17,731 bases of DNA from an uncultured Ruminococcus sp. (lineage in GTDB: Bacteria; Bacillota; Clostridia; Oscillospirales; CAG-272): positions 1-17,731 of the forward strand of contig CADCPG010000205.1 of assembly GCA_902803255.1 (NCBI GenBank), read 5' to 3'. The translations under genes were made by a program, and so were the position numbers. This document shows positions 1 through 7,743 of this stretch, in pieces. The notes beneath the pieces are model-generated. The model was not told the origin of the DNA and made no database searches. It worked only from the letters and a program-made list of their open reading frames with translations. Position 1 is the first letter of the stretch, and each line of letters begins with the position of its first letter.

Positions 1-978
1 ATCGAGACGGTATACGGCGTCGCGGATTCGCTGAAAAAGGCCTTTCCGGAAGCCAGGATAGCCGTCGCGCACGGCAGGATGGAAAAGGACGACATCGAGG
101 ACATCTGGCGCGCGATGACGGAGGGGTCGGTCGACATCCTCGTCTGCACCACGATAATCGAGTCGGGCATCGACCTGCCTAACGCCAACACCCTCATTGT
201 CACCGGCGCGCACCGCATGGGGCTGTCGCAGCTGCACCAGCTGCGCGGACGCGTGGGCCGCTCTCCGAGGAGGGCATACGCCTATTTCACCTTCCCGAAG
301 GACAAGGCACTGAGCGAGATCGCGGAAAAACGTCTCGAGGCGATACGCGAGTACGCCGAGTTCGGCGCCGGATTCCGCATCGCCATGAGAGATATGGAGC
401 TGCGGGGCGTCGGGAACATTCTCGGGGCAGAGCAGTCGGGGCATATGGACGCCGTCGGGTACGACCTGTACGTCAAGCTGCTGAACCGCGCGATCCTCGA
501 GGAGAAGGGAGAGAGCTCCGGCGAGCCCGGGACGGAGACCGAATGCTCGGTGACGCTGAGGACCGACGCCCACCTGCCGGCGTCCTACATACCGTCGGCC
601 TCGCAGAGGATGGCGCTCTACAAGCGGATATCGCACGTGGCCTCGAAAGAGGACTGCGACGACATATTCGACGAGATGACCGACCGGTACGGGAGCCCGC
701 CCGACCCGGCGGCCGAGCTGCTCGACGTCGCGCTGCTGCGGAGCAGAGCCGAACGCCTGGGCGTGAGCTCGATCACGCAGAACGGGACCGAGGTCCGCAT
801 CTCGCAGAAGAATTTCGATACGGAGGCCTGGGGGCAGCTGTCGCAGATGCTCCGCGGAAAGATCAGGGCGATACCGGGGGATTCCCCCGCCGTCATCCTG
901 AGGGTGCCGCGCGAGAGCGAAGCGCCCGCTTACGTCTTTGAACTTTTCAACAAATACGCCCGTCTGAAGGGCATATGA
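1..978 (+). CDS. mfd: Transcription-repair coupling factor Mfd, C-terminal part (5' end outside window)
   Basis: Mfd is the DNA translocase that removes RNA polymerase stalled at lesions and recruits UvrA. The reading frame is open from base 1, so only the last 325 residues are seen. They include helicase motif V (TTIIESGIDLPNANTLI, about residues 50-66 of the visible part), motif VI (QLRGRVGRS, about 80-88) and the TRG-like segment that couples ATP hydrolysis to translocation (RDMELRGVGNILGAEQSGH, about 130-148). The last ~155 residues fit the C-terminal D7 domain, which masks the UvrA-binding surface. RecG shares motifs V/VI and the TRG segment but has no such tail, so Mfd is the better call. 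The stop is at 976-978. The next gene starts 41 bp downstream if its well-placed ATG is used. Nothing looks damaged in the visible portion. Confidence 0.95.
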   Translation: METVYGVADSLKKAFPEARIAVAHGRMEKDDIEDIWRAMTEGSVDILVCTTIIESGIDLPNANTLIVTGAHRMGLSQLHQLRGRVGRSPRRAYAYFTFPKDKALSEIAEKRLEAIREYAEFGAGFRIAMRDMELRGVGNILGAEQSGHMDAVGYDLYVKLLNRAILEEKGESSGEPGTETECSVTLRTDAHLPASYIPSASQRMALYKRISHVASKEDCDDIFDEMTDRYGSPPDPAAELLDVALLRSRAERLGVSSITQNGTEVRISQKNFDTEAWGQLSQMLRGKIRAIPGDSPAVILRVPRESEAPAYVFELFNKYARLKGI

Positions 979-1004
979 CCGGAAATGCGGCCGCGCGGCC
1001 GCAC

Positions 1005-1010
1005 GGAGGA
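1005..1010 (+). promoter_or_regulatory. Shine-Dalgarno that decides the start of the PrsA-like gene
   Basis: GGAGGA ends 9 bases before the ATG at 1020. The other in-frame ATG, at 975, overlaps the mfd stop, has no purine-rich site in front of it, and would put a 15-residue extension before an otherwise normal lipoprotein signal peptide. I therefore place the start at 1020. Confidence 0.7.
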
Positions 1011-1019
1011 TACAGAGAC

Positions 1020-2246
1020 ATGTCATCTATCAGAAAAACCGCACGCGGGAGACTTTCCCGCCCCCGCACACGCATAATCACTTTCATACTCGCCGCCGCG
1101 CTGCTCGCGCCGCTGCTGCTCTTCGCCGGATGTTCGGGCACGGGAGACGTGTTTCTCCGCCTCGGCCGGACCGAGATCACCGAGAACATGTTCGTCTTCT
1201 GGCTCTCGCGCTACAAGGCGCAGTTCGCCTACGCCTACGGCAGCTCGGTGAAGAGCACATACGGCGTGGCTTCGCTCGACGACTTCTGGAAGCTCGAGAG
1301 CGACACCGGCGAGACCTACGACGAAGTCTTCAGCGAATATATATACCAGAACGCGCTGACCTATCTCACGTCGCTCCACCTCTTCGGAGAGCTCGGCCTG
1401 TCCCTTTCGGCAGCCGACACCGAAGAGGTCGGCAACGCGATAGCCGAACTGCGCGAGAAGTACGCGTCGGGCAGCAAGACCGAGTTCAACGCCGTGCTCC
1501 AGGAGTACGGCATCAACGAGAAGACGCTGCGCGAATGCTATCTCATCGACAAGAAGATCACAGTGCTCCAGAATCACCTCTTCGGAGCGGGCGGCGAGCA
1601 GGCGATCACCGACGCGTCGGTCGAGAAATACTATCAGGACAACTATGTCCGCTTCACCCAGATCTGCATCTTCATCAACGAGTGCCCCGAGAAGAGCGAC
1701 GACGGGACCTACATCACCGACGACAGCGGCAACATCTCGTACCGCGACATGAGCGCGGCCGAGACCGCCGCGGCCAAGGCCAGGGCCGACGAGGCCTACG
1801 CCAAGGCGTCCGCGGGCGGTACCTCCTTCGACGACCTCGTGAAGGAGTACAACGAGAACAGCGAGAGCGAGAGCTACACGTCGGGGATCTATCTCTGCCG
1901 CGACCAGGTGCTCTACGGCGGCGAGGACGCCGACGCCATCTTCAAGGCTGTCTCGGAGACCGATATCGGCAAGGTGAAGAAACTCGAGCTCGGCAATTCG
2001 ATACACATCTTCCTGCGCCTGCCGCTCGACGAGGGAGCCTGGAAAAAGTCGGCAAACAGCGATTTCTTCAACTTCTACGATTCGTCGCTCGGGAATTACG
2101 TTCCGCTGAAGGAATACATCAAGACACCGCTGTTCGTCGGTTATATCGAGGGCAAAACGAAGGAGCTCGCCGACAGCATCGAGGTCAACGAAGACATAAA
2201 GAAGAGCCGAAAGATCAGCACCGTCAGGGAAAACTACTATTTCTGA
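1020..2246 (+). CDS. PrsA/SurA-like foldase lipoprotein (parvulin-type, degenerate)
   Basis: Predicted exported lipoprotein of 408 residues, anchored on the outer face of the membrane, probably helping secreted proteins fold. The N-terminus is basic (RKTARGRLSRPRTR), followed by a hydrophobic stretch (about 19-36) and a lipobox LFAGC with the lipidated Cys at 38. Residues ~45-200 are helical and SurA_N/trigger-factor-like. Residues ~200-335 look like a parvulin (PPIC) domain: a YYQDNYVRFTQICIF strand, an alanine-rich helix with GTSFDDLVKEYNE, and a final IHIFLRL strand. The His usually found in the first parvulin strand (HILV) is not present; Gln occupies the region. Catalytic activity is therefore uncertain and a chaperone-only role is possible. 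A PrsA-like gene just after mfd is a recurrent arrangement in Clostridia (from memory). Lipoprotein: sure. Foldase: fairly sure. Confidence 0.75.
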   Translation: MSSIRKTARGRLSRPRTRIITFILAAALLAPLLLFAGCSGTGDVFLRLGRTEITENMFVFWLSRYKAQFAYAYGSSVKSTYGVASLDDFWKLESDTGETYDEVFSEYIYQNALTYLTSLHLFGELGLSLSAADTEEVGNAIAELREKYASGSKTEFNAVLQEYGINEKTLRECYLIDKKITVLQNHLFGAGGEQAITDASVEKYYQDNYVRFTQICIFINECPEKSDDGTYITDDSGNISYRDMSAAETAAAKARADEAYAKASAGGTSFDDLVKEYNENSESESYTSGIYLCRDQVLYGGEDADAIFKAVSETDIGKVKKLELGNSIHIFLRLPLDEGAWKKSANSDFFNFYDSSLGNYVPLKEYIKTPLFVGYIEGKTKELADSIEVNEDIKKSRKISTVRENYYF

Positions 2247-2276
2247 CGGGACCGCAGGATTAGAAGAGATATCAAT

Positions 2277-2290
2277 CCGGCAGGAGCCGG
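2277..2290 (+). other. Small GC hairpin in the prsA-like/exonuclease spacer
   Basis: CCGGC-AGGA-GCCGG forms a 5-bp stem with a 4-base loop in the 76-bp gap after the lipoprotein gene. No T-run follows (CATCTATATACG), so it is not a convincing terminator. No clear promoter is visible in this gap. Confidence 0.3.
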
Positions 2291-2322
2291 CATCTATATA
2301 CGAAAGAGACGGTCACTCAGTT

Positions 2323-3408
2323 TTGAAAGACACAGTCAAACTGCGCTCCGGCGCTACGGTAACGCAGACCGGAGCACGCGCCGCGCAGTCGGGCAATCTG
2401 CTCGACCGCACGACCATCAGGATGATGCACCTGACCCCGTCGGGCAACCCCGTTGCCTATTCACAGTTCAACGACGGAAGCATCAAGATCTGGTTCGATT
2501 CGGATTCGGTCACCGAAGAAGATCCCGAATCGTGGTATAACCCCGAGGGCAGGCAGGAAGAGCTCACGCTGCCGTCGGGAAGCGTCATCCGGAGGATGAC
2601 AATAAAGAAGGCCGCCGCCAGAGGCTACTACACCGCCGAACGCCTGGCGGCCATGCACCTCGAGCTCTTCGAAGAGCCCGTCGCCTTCACCCGGCGCTCG
2701 GGCGACAAGTCTGTCCTCTATTTCTACGACAAGCAGACGACGGTCAGGCAGCCGCTGCTCTGCGTCAAGTGCGGAAAGGACGTGAGGTTCCGCCGCAAGC
2801 TCTGCCGCGCCTGCTACGAGGAGGACCTCGCCAAACGCCGCGAAGAGGGAGACGCCTACAGGAACGCGTCATACGGAGCCGACAGGGCGAGAGTGCTCTT
2901 CTTCGACCTCGAGCTCACCGGCTTCTACGATCACGACGAGATACTGTCGGTCAGCATCTGCAACGCCTTCGGCGAGAAGCTGATGGACGAGCTGGTAAAG
3001 CCGGTCCACACGAAAAAGTGGAAGCGCACCGAGAAGATCCACGGGATCACCCCCGAAATGGTCGCCGACGCCCCCTCACTCGCCGATCTCACCCCGAAGA
3101 TCAAGGAGATCTTCTCCGGAGCCGACAACATCATCGCCTACGGGGTGTCGACCGACTACAGCCACATCAAGAACATCTACGGCACCGAGAAGGAGCGCGA
3201 CGAGCTCAAGAAAAAGGTCCGCGACTGCGCCGCCGAGTTCGTGAGATACGCCCAGGAGCACCGCCCCGACGTCACACACGCGAGCCTCACCGACGCCATG
3301 GCCTGCTTCGGGATCGAGTGGGACGGCATCGCCCACACATCGATCGCCGACACGGTCGGCTGCATGAAGGTCTGGGAGAAGCTTTTCCCGAACTACTACG
3401 TAAACTGA
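2323..3408 (+). CDS. DEDDh 3'-5' exonuclease with zinc ribbon and unassigned N-terminal domain
   Basis: The C-terminal half (about residues 190-352) is a DnaQ-type exonuclease domain. It has Exo I FDLELTG (D195, E197), Exo II around VSTDYSHI (D278) and Exo III HTSIAD (H338, D343), so all five DEDDh metal and catalytic residues are present. In front of it sits CVKC...CRAC (C147, C150, C161, C164), a four-cysteine zinc ribbon. The first ~145 residues, which include a W/Y-containing segment DGSIKIWFDSDS, match nothing I recognise. The most likely activity is trimming of DNA or RNA 3' ends; the substrate cannot be told. The start is a TTG at 2323 with a weak ribosome binding site. No in-frame ATG exists upstream in the gap, and an ATG at 2422 would remove 33 residues, so the N-terminus is uncertain. 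The gene lies between the lipoprotein gene and thiI on the same strand. Confidence 0.8.
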   Translation: MKDTVKLRSGATVTQTGARAAQSGNLLDRTTIRMMHLTPSGNPVAYSQFNDGSIKIWFDSDSVTEEDPESWYNPEGRQEELTLPSGSVIRRMTIKKAAARGYYTAERLAAMHLELFEEPVAFTRRSGDKSVLYFYDKQTTVRQPLLCVKCGKDVRFRRKLCRACYEEDLAKRREEGDAYRNASYGADRARVLFFDLELTGFYDHDEILSVSICNAFGEKLMDELVKPVHTKKWKRTEKIHGITPEMVADAPSLADLTPKIKEIFSGADNIIAYGVSTDYSHIKNIYGTEKERDELKKKVRDCAAEFVRYAQEHRPDVTHASLTDAMACFGIEWDGIAHTSIADTVGCMKVWEKLFPNYYVN

Positions 3409-3441
3409 CCTCGCCGCCGGCCCGGACCGGGAGCAGCAGCT

Positions 3442-3447
3442 TATAAT
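3442..3447 (+). promoter_or_regulatory. Possible -10 element before thiI
   Basis: A lone TATAAT lies in the 70-bp exonuclease/thiI spacer, 31 bases before the thiI ATG. No recognisable -35 hexamer lies 16-18 bp upstream, where the sequence is GC-only. It may be a weak internal promoter or chance. Confidence 0.25.
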
Positions 3448-3478
3448 TTTGGGATACCGGAAAGAACGGTTACAGGAA

Positions 3479-4687
3479 ATGCGCGAAATATTTCTCTGCA
3501 AATACGGCGAGATGATGCTCAAGGGAGCCAACCGCAGCTCCTTCGAGGCCCTGCTTTCGAACGAGCTGAAATACCGGCTCGGCGGCATCGGACGCGGCAA
3601 GTTCACCGTGAGAAAAGGCCAGAGCGTCATGTATATCGAGCCGGCGCCCGGCTACGAGCCGACCGACGCCGAATACGCCGAAGCCTACGGCATCGCGATG
3701 ACCACATTCGGCATCGCCGCGGTATGCCGCTCGGCCGCGACCGGGCACGATTTCGAAAAAATTGCGTCGCTGACGGTCTCGTACCTCGGCGAGCGACTCC
3801 GCGCCGCCCGCACCTTCAAGGTCGAGGCGAGGCGCGCCGACAAGCGGTTCCCGATGCACTCGGCCGAGATAAACGCCGAGCTGGGCGCGAGGATCCTGGG
3901 GGCCTTCCCCCACCTGCGGGTCGACGTGCACGACCCCGACGTCACAGTACGGTGCGACGTCCGCGAGAACCTCGCCTACGTCGGCGCCGACAAGGTGCGC
4001 GCCGCGGGAGGCATGCCCGTCGGTTCGAACGGCCGGGCGATGCTCCTCCTCTCGGGGGGGATCGACTCTCCCGTCGCGGGCTGGATGATGGCGAAACGCG
4101 GCGTAAAACTGGACGCCGTGTACTTCGAGACGCCGCCGTATACCGGGATCCAGGCGAAGGAAAAGGTAATAGCGCTCGCAAAGATCCTCAGCCGCTGGAA
4201 CGGCAGCATGCGTCTCTACTCGGTTTCTCTCACAGAGATCGAGGAGCAGATCGCCGGGCACTGCAGCGAGGAGTACTTCACTCTCCTGCTGCGCAGATAC
4301 ATGATGCGCGCCGCCGGGCGGCTGGCAGTCGCGGGCGGCTGCGGGGCGCTGATCACAGGCGAAAGCCTGGGGCAGGTGGCGTCGCAGACGATGGAGGCTC
4401 TGAAGGTGACGGGCAGCGCGGTGTCGCTGCCGGTCTTCCGTCCCTGCATCGGGCTCGACAAGGAGGAGATCATCGCGACGGCGAGGAAGATAGGCAGCTA
4501 CGAGACGTCGGTGCTGCCCTATGAGGACTGCTGCGTGCTATTCACGCCGCGTCACCCGAAAACAAGGCCGAAACTCGCCGACGTCGAAGCAGAGGAGGCG
4601 AAACTCGGCGGGCTCACCGCCGACTCCGCCGCCGACGCGGCGGAGGTCACGAAGATCGGCTATTTCAATCACACCGCAGGCAACTGA
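3479..4687 (+). CDS. thiI: tRNA 4-thiouridine synthetase ThiI (rhodanese-less type)
   Basis: ThiI adenylates U8 of tRNA and transfers sulfur to give s4U; in many bacteria it also serves thiamine thiazole synthesis. The N-terminus MREIFLCKYGEMMLKGANRS is typical of ThiI, which fixes the ATG at 3479 rather than the TTG ten codons earlier. A ferredoxin-like plus THUMP region occupies about residues 1-170. It is followed by the PP-loop ATP site LLLSGGIDSPVAGWMMAKRG (about 189-208) and the characteristic EDCCVLFTPRHPKTRP (349-364). At 402 residues it lacks the C-terminal rhodanese domain of the enterobacterial enzyme. That is normal for Bacillota, where a dedicated cysteine desulfurase supplies the sulfur; none is encoded here. 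The next gene begins 11 bp downstream, and this gene probably opens the tight thiI-mnmE run. Confidence 0.95.
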   Translation: MREIFLCKYGEMMLKGANRSSFEALLSNELKYRLGGIGRGKFTVRKGQSVMYIEPAPGYEPTDAEYAEAYGIAMTTFGIAAVCRSAATGHDFEKIASLTVSYLGERLRAARTFKVEARRADKRFPMHSAEINAELGARILGAFPHLRVDVHDPDVTVRCDVRENLAYVGADKVRAAGGMPVGSNGRAMLLLSGGIDSPVAGWMMAKRGVKLDAVYFETPPYTGIQAKEKVIALAKILSRWNGSMRLYSVSLTEIEEQIAGHCSEEYFTLLLRRYMMRAAGRLAVAGGCGALITGESLGQVASQTMEALKVTGSAVSLPVFRPCIGLDKEEIIATARKIGSYETSVLPYEDCCVLFTPRHPKTRPKLADVEAEEAKLGGLTADSAADAAEVTKIGYFNHTAGN

Positions 4688-4698
4688 AAGGCACCGGA

Positions 4699-5679
4699 AT
4701 GTTTGATATCAAGGATACCGCAAAGACCGACGGAGTGCTCCGCTGCGTCTTCCCCACCCACCCGGATTTTGTAAAATCGGACGGATTCATGTTCGTCCTC
4801 GACAGGCATATGCTCATCCACGACGGAGGGATGCCGGGCAGCCGCGACCTGCTGTCGCGCATGCTCGAGGTCAAAAAAGAGATCTCGCCCGACGCCCCGA
4901 TGCACGTCGTCTGGGTACTCTCTCACTTCCACATCGACCATGTCAGCGCCGTGCTCGACACGGTAATGCCCGACCCCGGATTCATATTCGACAGGATATA
5001 CACGCCGTCATCCTGCACTCTGCCGGAGGGCACGAAGGACAACGGTGACGAAAAATACCGGCCGAGACTGGCCGAAGCACTGAAGAGATACCACCCCCGG
5101 GCGACCGTCACCGAGACCGGCTTTGCCGACCGGGGCTGCGGTCCGGTACGGTTCTTCTTCCCCGATGAGGGGGAGCACAGGGCCGAGATCACCCTTTACC
5201 CGCCCGACTGCGACTGGGCGGACCCCTCGCTCATCGAACGGGTCATAGTGAACGGATATTTCGGCGGCGACGTAAACTCGCCGAGGATCGGGACATGCGT
5301 CATCAATTCGGCGTCGCTCTGGATGAAGATATCGTATGCCGGAAGGCGGATCCTCTTCACCGGAGACTGCATGAAGCGGACGACGGAGATCACCGACGAG
5401 AGCTTCGACCGCATGGTCAGCCTCTGGGCCGACAGCGTCGGCGACGCCCCCGACCTCATGAAGTGGCCGCACCACGGCATGGCCCGCGACCACGCGATGG
5501 GAGGCGTGCTCTCGATGCACCCGAAGAACATACTCACGACGACTGTCATCGAGACCGCGTCGGCTCACACGGCGAAGAACCGGCCGGACTACAGGGGCCG
5601 CTTCTTCAACTGCGCCGAAAAAGAAGTCAGAGTTTCGGTCGGCCCCGACGGAAGCTTTGAGATCGGACAGGTAAAATGA
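4699..5679 (+). CDS. Metallo-beta-lactamase-fold hydrolase, ComEC-like subgroup
   Basis: A 326-residue predicted soluble protein with the metal-binding signature HFHIDH (H76, H78, D80, H81), a second metal ligand region ILFTGDCM (D223) and KWPHHGMARDH (H258/H259). This layout (HxHxDH, then FTGD, then PHHG) matches the ComEC/Rec2-related branch of the MBL superfamily. No membrane segment or signal peptide is visible. The substrate is unknown: phosphodiester bonds in nucleic acid or nucleotides are plausible given the neighbours, but this is inference. The ATG at 4699 is preceded by AAAGG with good spacing. The gene's TGA overlaps the next gene's start as ATGA, which implies translational coupling to the U32 gene. 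Confidence 0.85.
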   Translation: MFDIKDTAKTDGVLRCVFPTHPDFVKSDGFMFVLDRHMLIHDGGMPGSRDLLSRMLEVKKEISPDAPMHVVWVLSHFHIDHVSAVLDTVMPDPGFIFDRIYTPSSCTLPEGTKDNGDEKYRPRLAEALKRYHPRATVTETGFADRGCGPVRFFFPDEGEHRAEITLYPPDCDWADPSLIERVIVNGYFGGDVNSPRIGTCVINSASLWMKISYAGRRILFTGDCMKRTTEITDESFDRMVSLWADSVGDAPDLMKWPHHGMARDHAMGGVLSMHPKNILTTTVIETASAHTAKNRPDYRGRFFNCAEKEVRVSVGPDGSFEIGQVK

Positions 5680-7004
5680 AGACAGTGACGGCCGTGACCC
5701 CGCGGACCTTCGTAAAGCCGGAAGTGCTTGCTCCCGCCGGCGACCCGGTAAAGCTCCGTACGGCTGAGCGCTTCGGCGCCGACGCCGTATACCTGTCCGG
5801 AAAGAGATACGGCCTCCGCTCGGCCTGCGCCAACTTCTCCGAAGAGGAGCTCGGCGAGGCGTCGGATTACATGCACGCGCGCGGCAAGAAGCTCTACCTG
5901 ACCGTCAACACCCTTCCCCGCGCCGACGAATACCCGGGACTTGAGCGCTTTCTCCGGAACATATCCGGCATGGGGATCGACGGCTTCATCGCCGCCGACC
6001 CGGGAGTGATCTCGCTGCTTCGAGAGGTCATACCCGGCGCGAAGATACACATCTCGACCCAGGCCGGCGTGACGAGCCCCCGGACGGCGCTCGCGTACGC
6101 CGGAGCCGGGGCGTCCCGCCTCGTGCTGGCGAGAGAGCTCGGTCTATCCGACATCTCCGCGATCAGGGAGGCGCTTCCGGCCCCGGTATCGCTCGAGGTC
6201 TTCGTTCACGGCGCGATGTGCGTCTCCTGGAGCGGGCGCTGCCTGCTCTCGAACGCCCTCGCCGGCCGCGACGCCAACCGCGGCGAATGCGCCCAGCCCT
6301 GCCGCTGGAACTACGCGCTCATCGAGGAAAAGCGTCCGGGGCAGCCGATCCCGGTGGAGGAGGACAGGTACGGGACCTTCATTATGTCATCGAAGGACCT
6401 CTGTCTCATCGACTTTATCGGAGAGCTTGCCGCCGCGGGAGTCTCGTCGTTCAAGATCGAAGGCAGAGTGAAATCCGCATACTACGCCGCCGCCGTGACG
6501 GGGGCGTACCGCATCGCCGTCGATGCCCTCGCGGATCACGTCCGCGCCGGAGGAGCTCCCGAAGACTTCAGGCCGGACCCCTCCCTCATGCGGGAGCTCG
6601 AGTCGGTCTCGCACAGGGAATACTGCACCGGTTTCCTGCACGTCACGCCCGCGGAGAACGCGCAGATCGTGCGTGACACGGATTACATAAGAGAACGCCC
6701 CTTCCTCGCCGTCTCGGCGCCGGGAGACATCCCCGGGGGAGCCGCGGCCGAAGCCGCGGCGCGCGGGGAGCGCGTGTTCAGATTCATACAGAAGAACCGG
6801 GTTGCCGCCGGCGATTCCGCGGAGCTCCTGACGCCCGGGCGCACCGGGATACCCTTCGTCTTCCGGAGCCTCTTCGACGCCGAAGGAAACGCGTTAATTT
6901 CGGCGCCGCATCCCGGGATGGTGTTCTTCGCCTCTGTCGACGGTGACATATCTCCCCTCGAGGGGGACATCGTAAGAGGCGCCGGAAAGGCTTCCGGTGA
7001 ATGA
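5676..7004 (+). CDS. Peptidase U32 family protein, TrhP-like tRNA U34 hydroxylation factor
   Basis: Members of this family (TrhP/YegQ, YrrN/YrrO in Bacillus) install 5-hydroxyuridine at tRNA position 34 using prephenate and an Fe-S cluster; some relatives were annotated as collagenases. The protein has 442 residues. It begins with PEVLAPAGDPVKLRTAERFG (15-34) and carries the U32 signature EVFVHGAMCVSWSGRCLLS (174-192). The four cysteines that would hold a cluster are C182, C189, C205 and C209 (RGECAQPC). The FKIEGRVKSAYY segment (259-270) is also typical. The C-terminal ~100 residues fit the small beta-barrel of the family. The start overlaps the MBL stop by 4 bp, and the stop overlaps the next gene by 8 bp. 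It sits two genes from thiI and in the same run as mnmE, both tRNA modification genes, which supports the tRNA role over a protease role. Which U32 subfamily it is cannot be fixed by eye. Confidence 0.88.
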   Translation: MKTVTAVTPRTFVKPEVLAPAGDPVKLRTAERFGADAVYLSGKRYGLRSACANFSEEELGEASDYMHARGKKLYLTVNTLPRADEYPGLERFLRNISGMGIDGFIAADPGVISLLREVIPGAKIHISTQAGVTSPRTALAYAGAGASRLVLARELGLSDISAIREALPAPVSLEVFVHGAMCVSWSGRCLLSNALAGRDANRGECAQPCRWNYALIEEKRPGQPIPVEEDRYGTFIMSSKDLCLIDFIGELAAAGVSSFKIEGRVKSAYYAAAVTGAYRIAVDALADHVRAGGAPEDFRPDPSLMRELESVSHREYCTGFLHVTPAENAQIVRDTDYIRERPFLAVSAPGDIPGGAAAEAAARGERVFRFIQKNRVAAGDSAELLTPGRTGIPFVFRSLFDAEGNALISAPHPGMVFFASVDGDISPLEGDIVRGAGKASGE

Positions 7005-7734
7005 GATGACAGACCGGAAAGAATCCGCCGCGCCGCGCCGGGAAAAGATCAGGATCCCGTATCCCGTGATCGTCGAGGGCAGGTACGACAGCCTGCGCGT
7101 CGACTCTGTCGTCGATGCCCCCGCCATCGTGACCACCGACGGCTTCGGCATCTTCCGCGACACCGAAAAGCAGGCCCTCATACGCGCTCTCGCGAAAAAG
7201 ACGCCCGTCGTGATCCTGACCGATCCCGACGGCGCCGGCGGCGTCATACGCTCGAAGATATGCGGAATGATACCGCCCGACCGGCAGATAAGGCTGTACG
7301 TACCGCGCGTCGAGGGTATGGAGAAACGCAAAAAAGCCCCCTCGGCCGAGGGGGTGCTGGGCGTCGAGGGGACCGACCGGCAGACACTGCGCGATCTCTT
7401 CTCAAAGCTTGCGGAGAGCTGCGGATCAGACGCCTCCGGCCGGGGCGACGGGCAGGACGGTGAGCGCGCCGGCGACGGCGGAGCCGGGGATGAGCGTTAC
7501 GCCAGGAAGATCACGGCGGCCGACCTCATGGCCGACGGCCTTACCGGACTGCCCGGCAGCGCCGAAGCGCGCGACCGCCTGGGGGCGAGGCTAGGCCTGC
7601 CGCCCGGCATGAGCGCCGGCGCCTTCCGCCGCGCGCTCGGGATACTGCTCACATACGAAGAATACAGAACGGCCGTTACCGGATCCGGAGCCGGATACAC
7701 CGGCGGGGACGGGGAGACGGCCGCAGAGAGGTGA
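6997..7734 (+). CDS. RNase M5-like Toprim protein with DUF4093-type C-terminus
   Basis: RNase M5 cuts 5S rRNA precursors to their mature ends. Residues ~18-105 form a Toprim domain with the catalytic Glu in VIVEGRYDS (E27) and the DxD in ILTDPDGAGGVIR (D76, D78), the latter being the RNase M5 hallmark. LGVEGTD (~121-127) matches the GVEH-type segment of M5. A Gly/Asp-rich low-complexity linker (~144-166) separates it from a helical C-terminal part (ITAADLMADGLTGLPGSAEAR..., ~172-226) that resembles DUF4093. At 245 residues it is longer than Bacillus RnmV (under 200), mainly because of the linker. A GTG at 6997, with AAAGG seven bases upstream, seems the better start; an ATG three codons later is possible. 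It may be an M5 paralogue with a different substrate, so I give no gene symbol. Confidence 0.78.
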   Translation: MNEMTDRKESAAPRREKIRIPYPVIVEGRYDSLRVDSVVDAPAIVTTDGFGIFRDTEKQALIRALAKKTPVVILTDPDGAGGVIRSKICGMIPPDRQIRLYVPRVEGMEKRKKAPSAEGVLGVEGTDRQTLRDLFSKLAESCGSDASGRGDGQDGERAGDGGAGDERYARKITAADLMADGLTGLPGSAEARDRLGARLGLPPGMSAGAFRRALGILLTYEEYRTAVTGSGAGYTGGDGETAAER

Positions 7735-7743
7735 ATACGTAAA

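Noticed and set aside
1023..2006. A 327-residue minus-strand frame over the PrsA-like gene
   Set aside because: Codon-position mirror of the real gene, made of repetitive Val/Leu/Glu/Asp runs, with no motifs.
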